DNA of 64,000 nucleotides. Origin: Pyrrhosoma nymphula (Eukaryota > Arthropoda > Insecta > Odonata > Coenagrionidae). Below, one piece after another: positions 55,629 to 64,000 of this stretch. Position 1 is the first letter of the stretch. Each line of letters starts with the position of its first letter. Location: positions 178,196,386 through 178,260,385 of the forward strand of contig OY754327.1 in the NCBI GenBank assembly GCA_963573305.1, written 5' to 3'. The notes beneath the pieces were generated by a model. The model did no database searches. It was not told the origin of the DNA and saw nothing but the letters and a program-made list of their open reading frames with translations. Both the position numbers and the translations under genes were made by a program.

Positions 55629-58596
55629 ATGGGAAGTGGCACCAAATGGAAGTTGATTCTGGCGCGGCTTTCTCAGTGATCAGTGCCGAAGATTTTAAAG
55701 CATTATGGCCACATCGACCTCCAAAGCTGGAGACTTTTAAACTGATCTTGCGTTCCTGGTCACAGCACGAATTACAAGTACTGGGAGTGTGCGATGTGGA
55801 AGTAGGATTCAAACAGACAGTGAAGACATTACCGTTACTTGTGGTATCAGGGCGCACAGGCTGAAGTTTGCTAGGAAGGCAGTGGTTCCAAGATTTGGGA
55901 ATTTCGGTAGGTGGTGTGAAAGCAGTATCGAATCCATATTTTTTGACTGCAGAGTTTTCAGATATATTGAGCGGTGGTTTAGGTCGGGCTAGTGGTCCCC
56001 CACTGTCAGTTGAAATTGAGTTCGGGGGAAAACCGCGTTTTTTTAAGGACAGGCCGGTACCATTTGCCCTGAGAGAAAAAATGGTGAACGAATTGGAAAA
56101 ATTGGTGGAGCAAGGCGTACTCAAACCAGTACAGTACTCCGAGTGGGCCACCCCAGTAGTACCTGTGCTCAAGAGAGATGGAACTCTCAGGTTGTGTGGG
56201 GATTATAGAGCTACACTCAATAAAGTGGTAAAGAAGAACTCGTATCCCCTTCCATAAGTGAATGATATTTTGGCAGTAATGGGGGGAGGAAAAGTGTGTA
56301 CTAGGTTAGATTTAAAGCAAGCCTATCAACAGTTAGTGGTTGATGAGAAAACTGCGTGTTTATAGACAGTAAATACTCTTAAAGGGTTATTTAAAGTGAT
56401 AAGATTACAATATGGTGTTTCTGCAGCACCTGGGATTTTCCAAAAATTTATGGATAATTTGTTGGCAGGCCTCCCAGGAGTGGTAGTTTATTTAGACGAT
56501 ATTCTTATCATGGGAAAAACACAGGAGCAACATGATGGCAGAGTAAAGGAAGTTTTGGAAAGACTCAGGGCAGCAGGACTTCGTCCGCAAGGAAATAAAT
56601 GTGAATTTAACCTGTCAAAGATTACATATTTGGGGTTTGTGTTGGATCAGGCTGGAATACACCCAACAAAAGATAAGGTGGAAGCAATCAGGAAAGCTCC
56701 AGCTCCCAAAAATAAGCAGGAGTTACAGTCATTTTTGGGATTAGTGAATTATTATAACATATTTTTGAAAGACAAGGCTACAACTGCAGAGCCGCTTCAT
56801 AGACTATTGCATAATCAACAAGAAAGGGAATGGGGCGAATCTCAAGAAAGAGCATTTGCGAATGTGAAGGAACTTATTGCGGAAGGAAACTTTTTAGTAC
56901 CGTATGATGAGAACAAACAAATAGTGCTGAGTTGTGATGCTTCACCATAGGGTTAGGGGTAGTGCTAGCTCACCGTAGGGAAAATGGCAAAGAAGAGCCA
57001 ATTGCGTTTGCATCACGGACACTATCTGAAACAGAAAGAAAGTATGCTCAGATTGACAGAGTGTTTGGCATTGGTTTTTGGAGTGACAAAGTTCCATAAT
57101 TATGTGATGGGAAGACAGTTTGTGTTAGTGACTGATCATAAGCCATTATTAGGGATTTTAGCTGTAGGACGACAAATTCCATTGATGTTGTCACCAAGGA
57201 TGTTCAGATGGAGCTTGAGCTTGGCAGCCTATGATTATGAGTTGGAGTATCGTCCAGGAAGTGAGCAGGGACCAGCAGATGTCCTTAGCCGCCTGCCCTT
57301 GAGTGAGGAGAAGGGAGGAGCTGCAGATCCCGCTGATATCTTCATGCTGGAGGGAGACAATAATTTGATTCCCCCAGAACATATAGCAAACGAAACAAGG
57401 AAAGATCAGTTGCTAAGTAAGGTATGTTTTCTTGTTCTGAATGGTTGGGGAAGCCATGAGAAAGATGCGGATTTGGAACCTTTTATAAGACGAAAAACCA
57501 AACTTTCTTTACATAAGGGCTGTGTTTTGTGGGGCACATGAGTGGTTATTCCCAGGGTGCTACAAGAGCAAGTTTTAGGAATGTTGCATGCAAACCACCC
57601 CGGGATGAGTAAAATGAAAGGAGTGGCCAGGTCATTAGTGTGGTGGCCTTCAATGGATGAAATGATTGAGGCTAAGGAGAACTCTTGTATGAAATGCCAG
57701 GCAGAGAGGCCCTTACATCCAAAGGCATCACTATGGACTTGGGTACCACCAGAGGAAAAGTGGTCCCGGTTGCATGTGGACTTCATGGAAAAATGCCAGG
57801 GGAACGATTTTCTGTTGGTGCTGGATGCCCATTCAAAATGGCTGGAAGTGGAAGTGGTGAAGGATATGAAGGCAGAGACAACAATTAAATATTTGCGTAA
57901 ATTGTTTGCTACACATGGGTTGCCAGATGTCATTTGTTCTGATAATGGTCCTACCTTCACATCAGGGCAGACTTTTTTAAGACTTTTTTAGAGAAAAATG
58001 GCATTCGACATATTTTTAGTGCACCATACCACCCAGCAACCAATGGTCAAGTGTAGCGGATGGTGAGGACCACAAAGGAAGCCTTGCAGAAATTGGAGGA
58101 AGGTGATATTCATACCAGATTGTCTCGGTTTCTCTTAATGCAGCACACAAATCCGCATGCCACCACGGGCAAGACGCCGGCTGAGTTACTGATGGGAAGG
58201 AACTTGAAAACCAGGCTGACCATACTTCACCCAGACAGTGCTGGCAAGGACAAGAGTAGCAGAGAGGGGTTTCAAGGAAATGACAGATTTTTTAGGAAGG
58301 GGGACTTAGTTTGGGCAAAAAGCTATTGTGGGGAGAATAAATGGGTGCCCAGTGTTGTTATAGATGTTTTAGGACCTAGAAACAACATATTAAAAACAGG
58401 GACTGGACAAAGGTGGAAAAGACATGTTGACCAGTTATTATTAAGAAAGAAAATGGTAAGTGAGGGAAGTAATGTGGGGCAAAGTATGAAACAAGACGAG
58501 GATGTTGCAGAAAGGAGGAGGAATAGGGAGAATGTTGATGTTGTGCCTTGGGAGTTTGGTGATTGGGGGATGCAGGAAAAACAAATGGACAAGTAA
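55600..58596 (+). pseudogene. gypsy B pol: protease, RT, RNase H, integrase
   Basis: Domain order is standard for Ty3/gypsy. Protease has the active site DSGA (about 55655-55666). RT begins near 56090 (VPVLKRDGTLRLCGDYRA) with YLDD at about 56490. RNase H follows (VTDHKPLLG near 57130). Integrase has its HHCC zinc motif (about 57595-57700), HVDF (about 57776) and SDNGP (about 57940), then a tail to 58596. Stops at 55862, 56255, 56363, near 56950, 57539 and near 57990 and frameshifts around 56948-57060 disable it. It lies in a different frame from gag. Confidence 0.9.
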
Positions 58597-58728
58597 TGGA
58601 TGGAGTGAATGAAAGAGAAACTGAGTGGGGGGTCCACGAAGGTCTGAACGAATCAGACGTCAACCAAGTTGGTTGAGAAATTGTGTATGAAAGGGTTGGA
58701 AGGGAATTTGATTCCAATGGGGAAGGGA

Positions 58729-58937
58729 TGTTATGTATGTGAAAAGATTGTCTGCTTAGTGTGTGTTTTGTCATGGGATAGTGGTGCCCCCTGGTAGGAG
58801 AACGGGCGGTGTTGTTGTAAAAGTACAGTGACAATGGTTTAGTGAGTGTACGCATACGTGTTAAATAAAACCCTGATTTAAACCAGAGCCAACCCGAGGT
58901 AGTTATTATTAAGAGGGTTGTTCCTGAGGACACAACA
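58729..58937 (+). repeat. gypsy B 3' LTR
   Basis: 209 bp, TGTTATGTATGTG to GACACAACA, nearly identical to the solo LTR at 34438-34648. Preceded by a purine-rich tract. Confidence 0.94.
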
Positions 58938-60490
58938 GTGAATATTTATCCTTTTATGGTGAATGTTGATATTGGAGGTAGGCCTATTGAAATGGAAATT
59001 GATACAGGTTCTGGAATTTACATAATTCCGGATAAGATTTATCAAGCTTTATTTACCAGATTTGCATTGCGTCTAACTAGGGTTAAACTCAAAACGTATG
59101 TGGGTACAGAAATCATTCCTGTAGGTAAATTTGCAAGTTCAATTAAGTTTAATGGTTTGGAAAAAGAGGGTACATTCACTGTGGTTAGACAAGGTTTCAG
59201 ACCATTACTTGGTAGGGACTTAATCGGCTTATTCAAGGTAAATGTTTTTGAACTTTGCAATGTCAACGTTAATGAGAAGAAATATGAATTTATAAGAGAA
59301 TTTAAGGATTTATTGGAGAACAGCTTAGGTTGCTACAAATTGAGAAAAATAGATTTGACTTTAAAAGAGGATGTAAGACCAATTTTTTGTAAGCCACGAC
59401 AATTTCCAATTTCGTTTAAAGCTAAGGTTGAGAAGGAATTTGACAGGTTAGAAGCTGAAGGTTGTATTACCAAAGTTGATAATAATGAATGGGGAATACA
59501 ATTAGTTCCAGTTCTTAAACCTAATTTTAATGTTCGTTTATGTGCTGATTATAAGGTTACAATTAATCGTTATCTTGATGATGTCAATCATTTTGTGCCC
59601 AGAGTTGAGGAAATATTTTAAGCAGTTCAAGGTGGCAAAAATTTTCAAAACTTAATTTTTCAAATGCTTATAATCAATTAGAGTTAGGGGAAGAAACAAA
59701 ACCTTTGTTGGCATGGAGTACACAAAAAGGTATTTATATTCCTAATAGATTACCATTTGGTGTGAAACCAGCTTGTGCTATTTTTCAAAAAGAGTTAGAA
59801 AAGGTGTTGCAGGGTTTGGATGGTGTAAAACATTTCTTGGATGATGTCATAGTTACTGGTAAAAATGATAAAGAACATTTACATAACTTGAGGTTAGTTT
59901 TTTCCAGGCTGAGAGAAGATGGATTTCGTTTGAATTTGGATGAATGTAAATTTTTTGAAACTGAAATTTCATATTTGGATCATATTATTGATGATGTGGG
60001 AATGAGGAAGGATCCTAGCAAAGTGAAAGCTATAGTTAAGGCCGCCAGGCCTACTGATGTGTCTGAGGTTAGATATTTTGTTGGTACCTGCAATCACCAT
60101 GGGAAATTTGTTCCTAATACGTCGAAAGTATTAGGCCTATTGTATAAATTATTGCAAAAAGGGGTTATATTTGAATGGAATGTTTGTGAGAAAGCTTTCT
60201 TTTAAGTTAAAAGAATAATGTCATCAGATATGATATTAGTGCATTATAACCCCGAATTACCAGTAAGTTTGAGTGATCCCTCCAATTGATTTGTGATGCT
60301 AGCAGTCAGGGAATTGCAGGGGTGTTAGTGCATAATTTTGATAATGGTGAGGAAAAACCTATGTGTTTGTGTGTTGAATAAGATTAAACATGTTACTTCT
60401 GCTCCATTTCATCCAGCAACCAATGATGCTGCTGGAAATGCTGTTATGACTTTCAAATATTCTTTATATAAGCTATTAAGTGATGATTAA
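58938..60490 (+). pseudogene. gypsy A pol, copy 2: protease, RT and remnants of RNase H and integrase
   Basis: Continues gypsy A after the gypsy B insertion. Protease (DTGS at about 58998-59009) and early RT are open to 59621. A lesion follows, then RT from 59705 (LPFGVKPACAIFQ; catalytic FLDD near 59835-59850). An RNase H start (CDASSQGIAG, about 60290-60320) is joined through a deletion to a short integrase end (SAPFHPATN, about 60400). Most of integrase is missing. The first 640 bp are duplicated at 34649-35288. No 3' LTR is evident. Dead. Confidence 0.9.
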
Positions 60491-60649
60491 ACCAAAAGGT
60501 TGTTCATTAAATACACTGATAAATAGATTTTTGTTCATTTGTAGAAATACTCCACATTGGCCTAATACTACACTAATTTCTTCCAATTCCATTGATAATT
60601 CAAATGGTATTTTTTCTCGACCTCTTTAGTTAATGGTGCAAATTTCATG
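60491..60649. other. gypsy A 3' remnant, no further gene
   Basis: Traces of integrase-like coding continue with stops (TKRLFIKYTDK). No LTR can be identified before the Penelope-like remnant. Confidence 0.4.
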
Positions 60650-60687
60650 AGTATAGGTCAAATGATTTTTTTATTTTTAAACTTTTG

Positions 60688-60724
60688 CCGACGTTTCGGA
60701 TGTTTATTCATCCATCTTCGGGGC
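60688..60724 (-). ncRNA. hammerhead-ribozyme-like motif of the Penelope-like element
   Basis: On the minus strand: CCGAAGA, a 5-bp stem GGATG-AATAAA-CATCC, then GAAAC and GTCGG. This follows the hammerhead core plan CUGANGA-stem II-GAAA, with one core change (the U of CUGA is C). Hammerhead motifs are known in Penelope-like elements, and the position 3' of the GIY-YIG gene agrees. The core change suggests it no longer cleaves well. Confidence 0.55.
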
Positions 60725-60946
60725 TATAAACAATGATGTATGATGATAAATGATTTACAGTTCTGTTTTGGTTACATAATTGTTAATTTACAGACATTAA
60801 ATATAAAAAATACATAGACATATACATTCAAGATTTTTACCTTTAAAGTTTGGTGCTGTTTTTATTTTTCTACAATTTTCATTTGGTTGTTTGGCTATAT
60901 TTCTTTGTTGAAAAGTTGTCATTTATTAAATTATGATAAATTTTGC

Positions 60947-61237
60947 TTAGGTAAGTGATGTCTGTTCTTTTATTGCAGCTTTTTTATTTCTGGATATATG
61001 GTACATTTCTTTGAATAATCTTTTTGATAATTTTGGTTCTGAGTCTAAAATTTTGGTTTCTTCGAAATTAAATGAGTGACTATTTGAAATTGCATGATTT
61101 GCTAATGCACAAAGTTGAACTTTAGTCTTAATTGATGCTTTATGTTGCGAGATCCTATTTTTTTAATATTGAGATGTTTGGCCTATATAGCTACTTTCAC
61201 AGTCTTTACATGAAATGGAATAAATTATATTGCTTCT
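60947..61237 (-). pseudogene. GIY-YIG endonuclease domain of a Penelope-like element
   Basis: About 96 codons in one frame with a single internal TAA. Contains IIYSISCKDCESSYIGQT (the GIY-YIG region with its Cys pair), then RISQHKASIK, ALANHAISNSHSFNF and KRLFKEMYHI. These blocks match the order of the Penelope GIY-YIG domain, which nicks DNA for insertion. Truncated upstream and stopped. Confidence 0.85.
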
Positions 61238-61259
61238 TATTATTATTCTCCATTGATAA

Positions 61260-62668
61260 TCCCACTCCTGATCCTACATCTGAATATACTGCCGTTATTT
61301 CCGCAGACAAGTGTAGTGATAGTGTATCAGTTAACCAAGCCACCGACAAGAAAAACGATGGCTATCCTCGTGTTACTCATAAACGGAAACGCCCTCCCCC
61401 AAACATGGGTTCTTCTGACAAGACTGGCTCCCTTTCGGGTATCCCAAGACGCTCTCATATTCATGTTTGGAACTTTCCACCTGAGACAACGAGAGACGTG
61501 GTGCTCCAGTATATTAACGTACAAAAGCCGGAGTTAACCGACTCATCTGCCGAGATAGAACAGTTAAAGGTGTCTCGTGGGAACTATGCCTCCTTTCGTA
61601 TCTCCGTTGACGGAGATCTTGGTGATCAGCTTCTCAATCCCGAATTTTGGCCAAAAGACGTGTTTTTCGGGAACTTTTTTTCCCAAACTTCGCCAAAAAA
61701 CTCCGGCGGGGTAGTGCAACATTTAAAAGTCCTTCACATTAATATTCAACGTGTTCGCAATAAGTTACTTGATTTAAAAGTTTTTGTGAGTAATCATAAT
61801 CCAGATATATTTTGTCTAAACGAACATTGGCGAACGAACGAACAAAAACGAACTACAACCGACGAGATGAACTTTTTCCATCTGCCGGGATATGTTTTCG
61901 CCGACGTTTTTTGCCTATCTGTTATGAAAAATGGAGGTGCCTTAATCCTTGTCTCTGAATTTACGATATTCCTCTGTGAAATTCCCCTGCAATATACTTA
62001 ACGAAGAAAAAGTGTTCGACTCTTGTGTAACTAAAATTCAACTCGACGATAGAGACGTTCATCTAGCGACTATCTATCGCTCTCCTTCTAGTAATTTCAA
62101 TTTGTTCCTCGACAAATTGTCAGAACTTCTGGATCAAATTCATAACGCTACTGAAATCCCCTCATTTATAATTACCGTAGACTTCAACTGTAATATTCTC
62201 AAAGATTCAAGAGAAAAATGGGAATTGTTTGACGTTCTTTCTTCTTTTAACTTGAATATCACTAATGATAAGCCCACGAGAGTCAGTCACACTTCGGCAA
62301 CTGTCATCGACAACATCTTTACAAATATTGACCTAATGTCTGTGGAAACTAATGTTCTTATTTCTCATATCTCGGACCATTTTCCTTTACTTTCCACACT
62401 TGCAGTTAGTTCTTCGAAAAACTGTTCAACTTCATACCAGAGATTCTTCTCGTATGAACATATTGCTACTTTCTGTGAAATACTTAATTCCCATGATAGG
62501 TCAAACGTTTGCCATATGTGCTCCTTTGATGACAGCTTCGAATATTTTTACTATTCATACCAAATTTACTTTGACCACTGTTTTCCCATTTTGCCTAGAA
62601 GAAGAAGAAACCATTCAAAATCGCAGTTTATCCATGTTTATGAAAGACATGGCTTTGTACTTCCATAA
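61260..62668 (+). pseudogene. CR1-like LINE: ORF1 C-terminal domain and endonuclease
   Basis: The first part encodes an RRM-like ORF1 end (SHIHVWNFPPETTRDVVLQY ... LLNPEFWPKDVFFGNFF). It runs without a clear break into the AP endonuclease (LHINIQRVRNKLLDLKVF; CLNEHW). A frameshift at about 61955 leads to the second frame with TIYRSPSSNFNLF, NIFTNID and ISDHFPLL. The direct joining of ORF1 and endonuclease in one frame may be natural for this copy or the result of a lost stop. After 62600 the frame breaks again. Confidence 0.8.
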
Positions 62669-62704
62669 TAAAGTAGACCAACTGATCGACTGGAATATTC
62701 AGTT

Positions 62705-64000
62705 ATGAAAAAGAATTATAGACGTATCCTTCAGAATGCTAAGAGGACCTACAACTGCCAAAGAATCAATAATGCTGGAAACAAAACCAAAAAAATTTGG
62801 AAAATTGTCAAAGAATCTAAACATCACAAGAGTATTAGGCCAGATTTTAAACTTTTGGACTCTCAGGGTAATACTCTGGGTGATAACTTTCAAATGGCTA
62901 CTGCCCTCAACGATTTCTTTTTATCACATCAATTACCCAATATGAAACAATATAGTACACATACCCGCACAATAAGCCCCTGTAACTCCTTATTTCTTCA
63001 GCCTTGCTCCGATTCAGAATTACTGAATGTAATCCGGAGTCAAGGCAATAAGTTCACGTCAGGCATTGACGGGATTCCTACTGTCATCATAAAACGGTCT
63101 TTCCAAGCAGTTAAGGCACCACTTATTCTTGATTAATGAATCTTTACGGTTAGGCATGTTTCCAAGTCCACTTAAAGTGGCAAAGATCATTCCTCTTTAC
63201 AAAGGTAAGGGCAGTCGACAACACATGAATTCATATCGTTCCATTTCCTTAATAAATCAATTTGGCAAAATTTTCGAGATTGTTTTTTATTCTCGCCTCA
63301 TAAATTACTTAGAATCCCAAAATTTATTGTCCACATCCCAACATGGCTTTAGGAAATCGAGGTCCACAACTACTGCCACTTATCATGTTGTGAATAAAAT
63401 ACTAGCAGACTTGGACAACAGATTAGAACCCTTAATTCTTTTGTTCGACTTTTCTAAAGCCTTCGACTGTGTTAATCATAATCTTTTATTGCAAAAACTT
63501 GAACTTTTTGGTATCAGAGGTGCCGCTTATAGATGGATTGATTCTTATCTAAGTGATAGGCAACAAAGTGTTGTCCTTACAACGGATGGGGCCAATTTTA
63601 TGTCCCCCGAGAAAAAAGTTGTCTCGGGTGTTCCTCAGGGTTCTGTTCTGGGCCCAGCACTGTTCCTTTTATATATGAATTACCTCCCGGATATGTTTAA
63701 TTCTGTACCAGGTGTACTTCCAGTACTGTATGCTGATGATACCAATATTTTAGTATCAGCCTCGTCAATTGAAAGTCTGGCTTTTAGATCTAATAATGCT
63801 GCGCTTCTCCTACAACAGTGGTGTAACCAAAACTCTCTCCTTCTTAATGTGGAGAAATCAAAATTAATTTATTTTTCTAATAAGAATTAACATCAATCGC
63901 TCATCTCAGTCAATATTGATGGTAAACCTATTCCAAAAAATAATAGTTCTTCATTCTTCGGTGTCACTTTAGACAGTCAAGTCTCTTGGGAGGGTCATAT
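62705..64000 (+). pseudogene. CR1-like LINE: linker and reverse transcriptase (partial)
   Basis: 62705-63136 is the linker (KKIWKIVKESKHHK; FTSGIDGIPTVIIKRSF). A frameshift at about 63125 leads to the RT: KIIPLYKGKGSRQHMNSYRS, QHGFRKSRST, LFDFSKAFDCVNH, GVPQGSVLGPALFLLYMN, YADDTN (about 63728-63745) and NVEKSKLIYFS. A TAA at 63888 is followed in frame by the thumb region up to the edge of the window. The RT reads as typical of the CR1/Daphne group. Confidence 0.87.

Larger units (their letters stand above)
54480..58937 (+). mobile_element. gypsy B: LTR-to-LTR Ty3/gypsy element
   Basis: 4,458 bp with two LTRs, a primer-binding site and a purine-rich tract (GGGGAAGGGA) before the 3' LTR. The target duplication is GTGAA. 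gag and pol (protease, RT, RNase H, integrase) are recognisable, with many stops and frameshifts. No env-like frame lies between integrase and the 3' LTR. It is inserted in gypsy A between gag and protease. Confidence 0.95.
60650..61245 (-). mobile_element. Penelope-like element remnant (GIY-YIG end)
   Basis: Minus-strand fragment with the C-terminal GIY-YIG endonuclease followed by a noncoding tail that contains a hammerhead-like motif. The reverse transcriptase part is absent, as expected for the frequent 5' truncation of Penelope-like elements. The exact ends are not defined by duplications. Confidence 0.75.
61250..64000 (+). mobile_element. CR1-like LINE, runs off the window
   Basis: Plus-strand non-LTR element with the end of an ORF1-type protein, endonuclease and reverse transcriptase. 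The left boundary is near 61250, where the Penelope-like remnant stops. The right part lies outside the window. Frameshifts at about 61955, 62660 and 63125 show it is decayed. Confidence 0.85.

Noticed and set aside
58597..58728. Possible env gene between gypsy B integrase and the 3' LTR
   Set aside because: Only about 130 bp with no open frame; gypsy B has no env here.

Overview
This window reads as intergenic, transposon-packed chromosomal DNA from an animal, most likely an arthropod and probably an insect. That assignment is an inference from the mixture of families: piggyBac, I-like and LOA-like LINEs with RNase H, CR1-like LINEs, Ty3/gypsy elements, a Penelope-like element with a GIY-YIG domain, and Tnp2-like DNA transposons with GT-AG introns and a DUF4806-type accessory gene. 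I found no convincing host gene, rRNA, tRNA or CRISPR array. Nearly every coding region belongs to a mobile element, and most are broken.

Layout. 1-4.85 kb: an intact piggyBac-type transposase (1215-2867) and one copy of a ~360 bp repeat. 4.85-10.13 kb: a complete LOA/I-like LINE with a 12-bp target-site duplication and a decayed ORF2. 10.13-12.8 kb: a perfect 42-bp palindrome, one end of a TACCCAG-type DNA transposon, a broken second piggyBac and a small nuclease-like fragment. 12.8-27.3 kb: five I-like LINEs (A-E), all on the minus strand, each 5'-truncated and joined tail-to-body to its neighbour with no host DNA between. 27.3-35.3 kb: one copy of a composite repeat (CR1-like 3' end plus gypsy A, which carries a solo LTR of gypsy B). 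A sixth, full-length I-like LINE (F) interrupts it, with a 9-bp target-site duplication.

35.3-52.2 kb: three related DNA transposons in the same orientation (G, remnant; H, bounded by 18-bp inverted repeats; I, decayed). Each has a Tnp2-like transposase followed by a multi-exon accessory gene with a DUF4806-like region. 52.2-60.6 kb: the second copy of the composite repeat. Here gypsy B is still a full LTR-to-LTR element at exactly the position where copy 1 has only a solo LTR. 60.6-64 kb: a minus-strand Penelope-like remnant with a hammerhead-like motif, then a CR1-like LINE that runs off the window.

The genes do not form a host pathway. The window records repeated transposition: reverse transcriptases with endonucleases (A-F, the LOA-like and CR1-like elements), integrase-based gypsy elements, and cut-and-paste elements. 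The most unusual structures are the head-to-tail A-E LINE array and the G/H/I family that pairs a transposase with a DUF4806-like partner.
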